32,147 bases of DNA, from contig NZ_VKHR01000063.1 in the NCBI RefSeq assembly GCF_009663145.1, positions 7-32,153 on the forward strand, in the 5' to 3' direction. Below the pieces are notes generated by a model, which made no database searches, was not told where the DNA came from, and saw only the letters and a list, made by a program, of their open reading frames with translations. Source of the DNA: Shewanella sp. TC10. Lineage in GTDB: Bacteria > Pseudomonadota > Gammaproteobacteria > Enterobacterales > Shewanellaceae. The position numbers and the translations under genes were made by a program. Below, one piece after another: positions 31,368 to 32,147 of the stretch (its first letter is position 1; each line of letters starts with the position of its first letter).

Positions 31368-31585
31368 TGTAGAATATCTACAGCTCAAAGTATCTGCCTT
31401 GTAAAAGTGACCTGCAATTCGCTGCAAGAAAAGCCTTGAAAGATCAGCAGTCCCTAGGTGAGAGACTAAAATAGCAAGTATATTGGTTGATGTTTGAACT
31501 CGATTAAAGGCAAACCTCGAGTCAACATTGATGACTTTTAATTATTATATCTACGTTGTTAATGTCTAGGTGTTAGCGACAACGT
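31368..31585 (+). other. Structured, gene-free leader upstream of speE
   Basis: Within the 601-bp gap 30996-31596 no gene can be supported. The half nearer speE holds several inverted repeats: TGTAGA/TCTACA (31368-31382), ACTCGA/TCGAGT (31498-31522), and ACGTTGT (31553-31559) with ACAACGT (31579-31585). The last one ends 11 bp before the speE ATG. A TAGAAT box at 31370-31375 could be a -10, but it has no good -35. This may be a long 5' leader, an operator region or an unannotated small RNA. Confidence 0.35.
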
Positions 31586-31596
31586 TGGACACAAAC

Positions 31597-32147
31597 ATGT
31601 TAAACAAAACAAATCTTTACTATGAAACCTTACATACTGCTTATGGGCAGTATTTCGAAGTTGAACAAGTTCTGTTTGAACAAAAAACAGAGCAATGGCA
31701 TTTAAGTATTTTTGAGAATAAACACTTTGGCCGAGTAATGGCATTAAACGGTGCTATACAAACAACTGAGAAAGATGAATTTGTTTATCATGAAATGATG
31801 ACTCATGTCCCTATACTGGCTCACGGCAGTGCTAAAAAAGTCCTGATTATCGGTGGTGGTGATGGTGGAATGCTAAGGCAAGTGCTGAAACATCAAAGTG
31901 TTGAGCAGGTTACTATGGTTGAAATCGATGCTAGTGTAGTAGATATGTGTAAAACCTATTTTCCTCAACATTCTCAAGGGGCTTTCGAAGACCCACGAGT
32001 GAATTTAGTGATTGATGATGGGATGCACTTTATTGAAAACTGCCAACAATGCTTTGATGTCATTATTTCTGATTGTACCGACCCAGTTGGACCTGGAGAA
32101 GTGCTGTTTAGCTCAGCATTTTACGAAAACTGTAAGCGCTGCTTAAC
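31597..32147 (+). CDS. speE: Spermidine synthase, N-terminal part (cut by window end)
   Basis: SpeE transfers the aminopropyl group of decarboxylated S-adenosylmethionine to putrescine. The first 183 codons are present; the family is about 288 residues long. The sequence follows E. coli SpeE closely: ETLHTAYGQYFEVEQVL at 10-26, FGRVMALNGAIQTTEKDEF at 44-62, YHEMMTHVP at 64-72. The nucleotide-binding loop IGGGDGG is at 85-91, and the catalytic Asp159 is in ISDCTDPVGPGE. The start is ATG 31597 with only GGAC about 7 nt upstream. The reading frame is intact to the window edge. It is divergent from the CvfB-like gene across an unusually long gap. Confidence 0.97.
   Translation, partial: MLNKTNLYYETLHTAYGQYFEVEQVLFEQKTEQWHLSIFENKHFGRVMALNGAIQTTEKDEFVYHEMMTHVPILAHGSAKKVLIIGGGDGGMLRQVLKHQSVEQVTMVEIDASVVDMCKTYFPQHSQGAFEDPRVNLVIDDGMHFIENCQQCFDVIISDCTDPVGPGEVLFSSAFYENCKRCL

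Noticed and set aside
31508..31516. AGGCAAACC resembling part of a c-di-GMP-I riboswitch
   Set aside because: None of the other conserved riboswitch segments or stems are present around it.

Overview
The window looks like a stretch of a Shewanella chromosome or a very close gammaproteobacterium. The main support is the order sucB-sucC-sucD, then fur, then a CobB-type sirtuin, which I recall from Shewanella genomes but could not check here. The proteins also read as gammaproteobacterial throughout (Fur, SpeE, SbcB, homodimeric Cdd, RlmA, YceH). Intergenic DNA is AT-rich. I see no tRNA, rRNA, CRISPR array, insertion sequence, integrase or phage gene. It reads as ordinary core chromosome with one accessory-looking sensory cluster.

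Layout. 1-2290: end of the 2-oxoglutarate dehydrogenase/succinyl-CoA synthetase operon (sucB tail, sucC, sucD). 2437-4032: a RimJ/RimL-like acetyltransferase and a small outer-membrane beta-barrel protein. 4114-6130: fur, divergent from cobB and a P-loop kinase. 6221-10747: two minus-strand predicted lipoproteins that degrade nucleotides (CpdB-like) and peptides (Dcp-like M3 peptidase). 11010-14312: a minus-strand operon for a chemoreceptor (MCP), a porin with an N-terminal coiled coil, and a half-size PstS-like periplasmic protein. 14923-16677: gamma-glutamyltranspeptidase. 16767-19293: a FemAB-like acyltransferase and a membrane diguanylate cyclase. 19298-22854: an ABM-domain protein, a LysE exporter, cytidine deaminase and exonuclease I. 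23415-27137: a GltS glutamate/Na+ symporter, an unrecognised protein, RlmA and a cold-shock protein. 27560-30995: a two-gene ABC-2 transporter, YceH and a CvfB-like S1 RNA-binding protein. 31597-end: start of spermidine synthase (speE), cut by the window edge.

The most interesting unit is the MCP-porin-PBP operon. About 370 bp upstream of the MCP, on the same strand, is a close match to a flagellar sigma-28 (FliA) promoter: TAAAGTTA, 11 nt, GCCGATAT. Further upstream are three alternating copies of TCACTG/CAGTGA that could bind a regulator. Together these suggest a flagellum-co-regulated sensing system in which a porin admits a ligand, a one-lobe periplasmic protein binds it, and a dedicated chemoreceptor reports it. 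The ligand and the coupling are inference. Other unexplained structure includes a tandem 15-bp repeat just upstream of the diguanylate cyclase, a promoter apparently buried in the terminator between the CvfB-like gene and yceH, and a 30-bp palindrome downstream of ggt.

Several start codons were moved from the longest open frame to a position with a good ribosome-binding site or a better family fit: 3169, 12619, 20308, 21387, 23415, 25819 and 26931.
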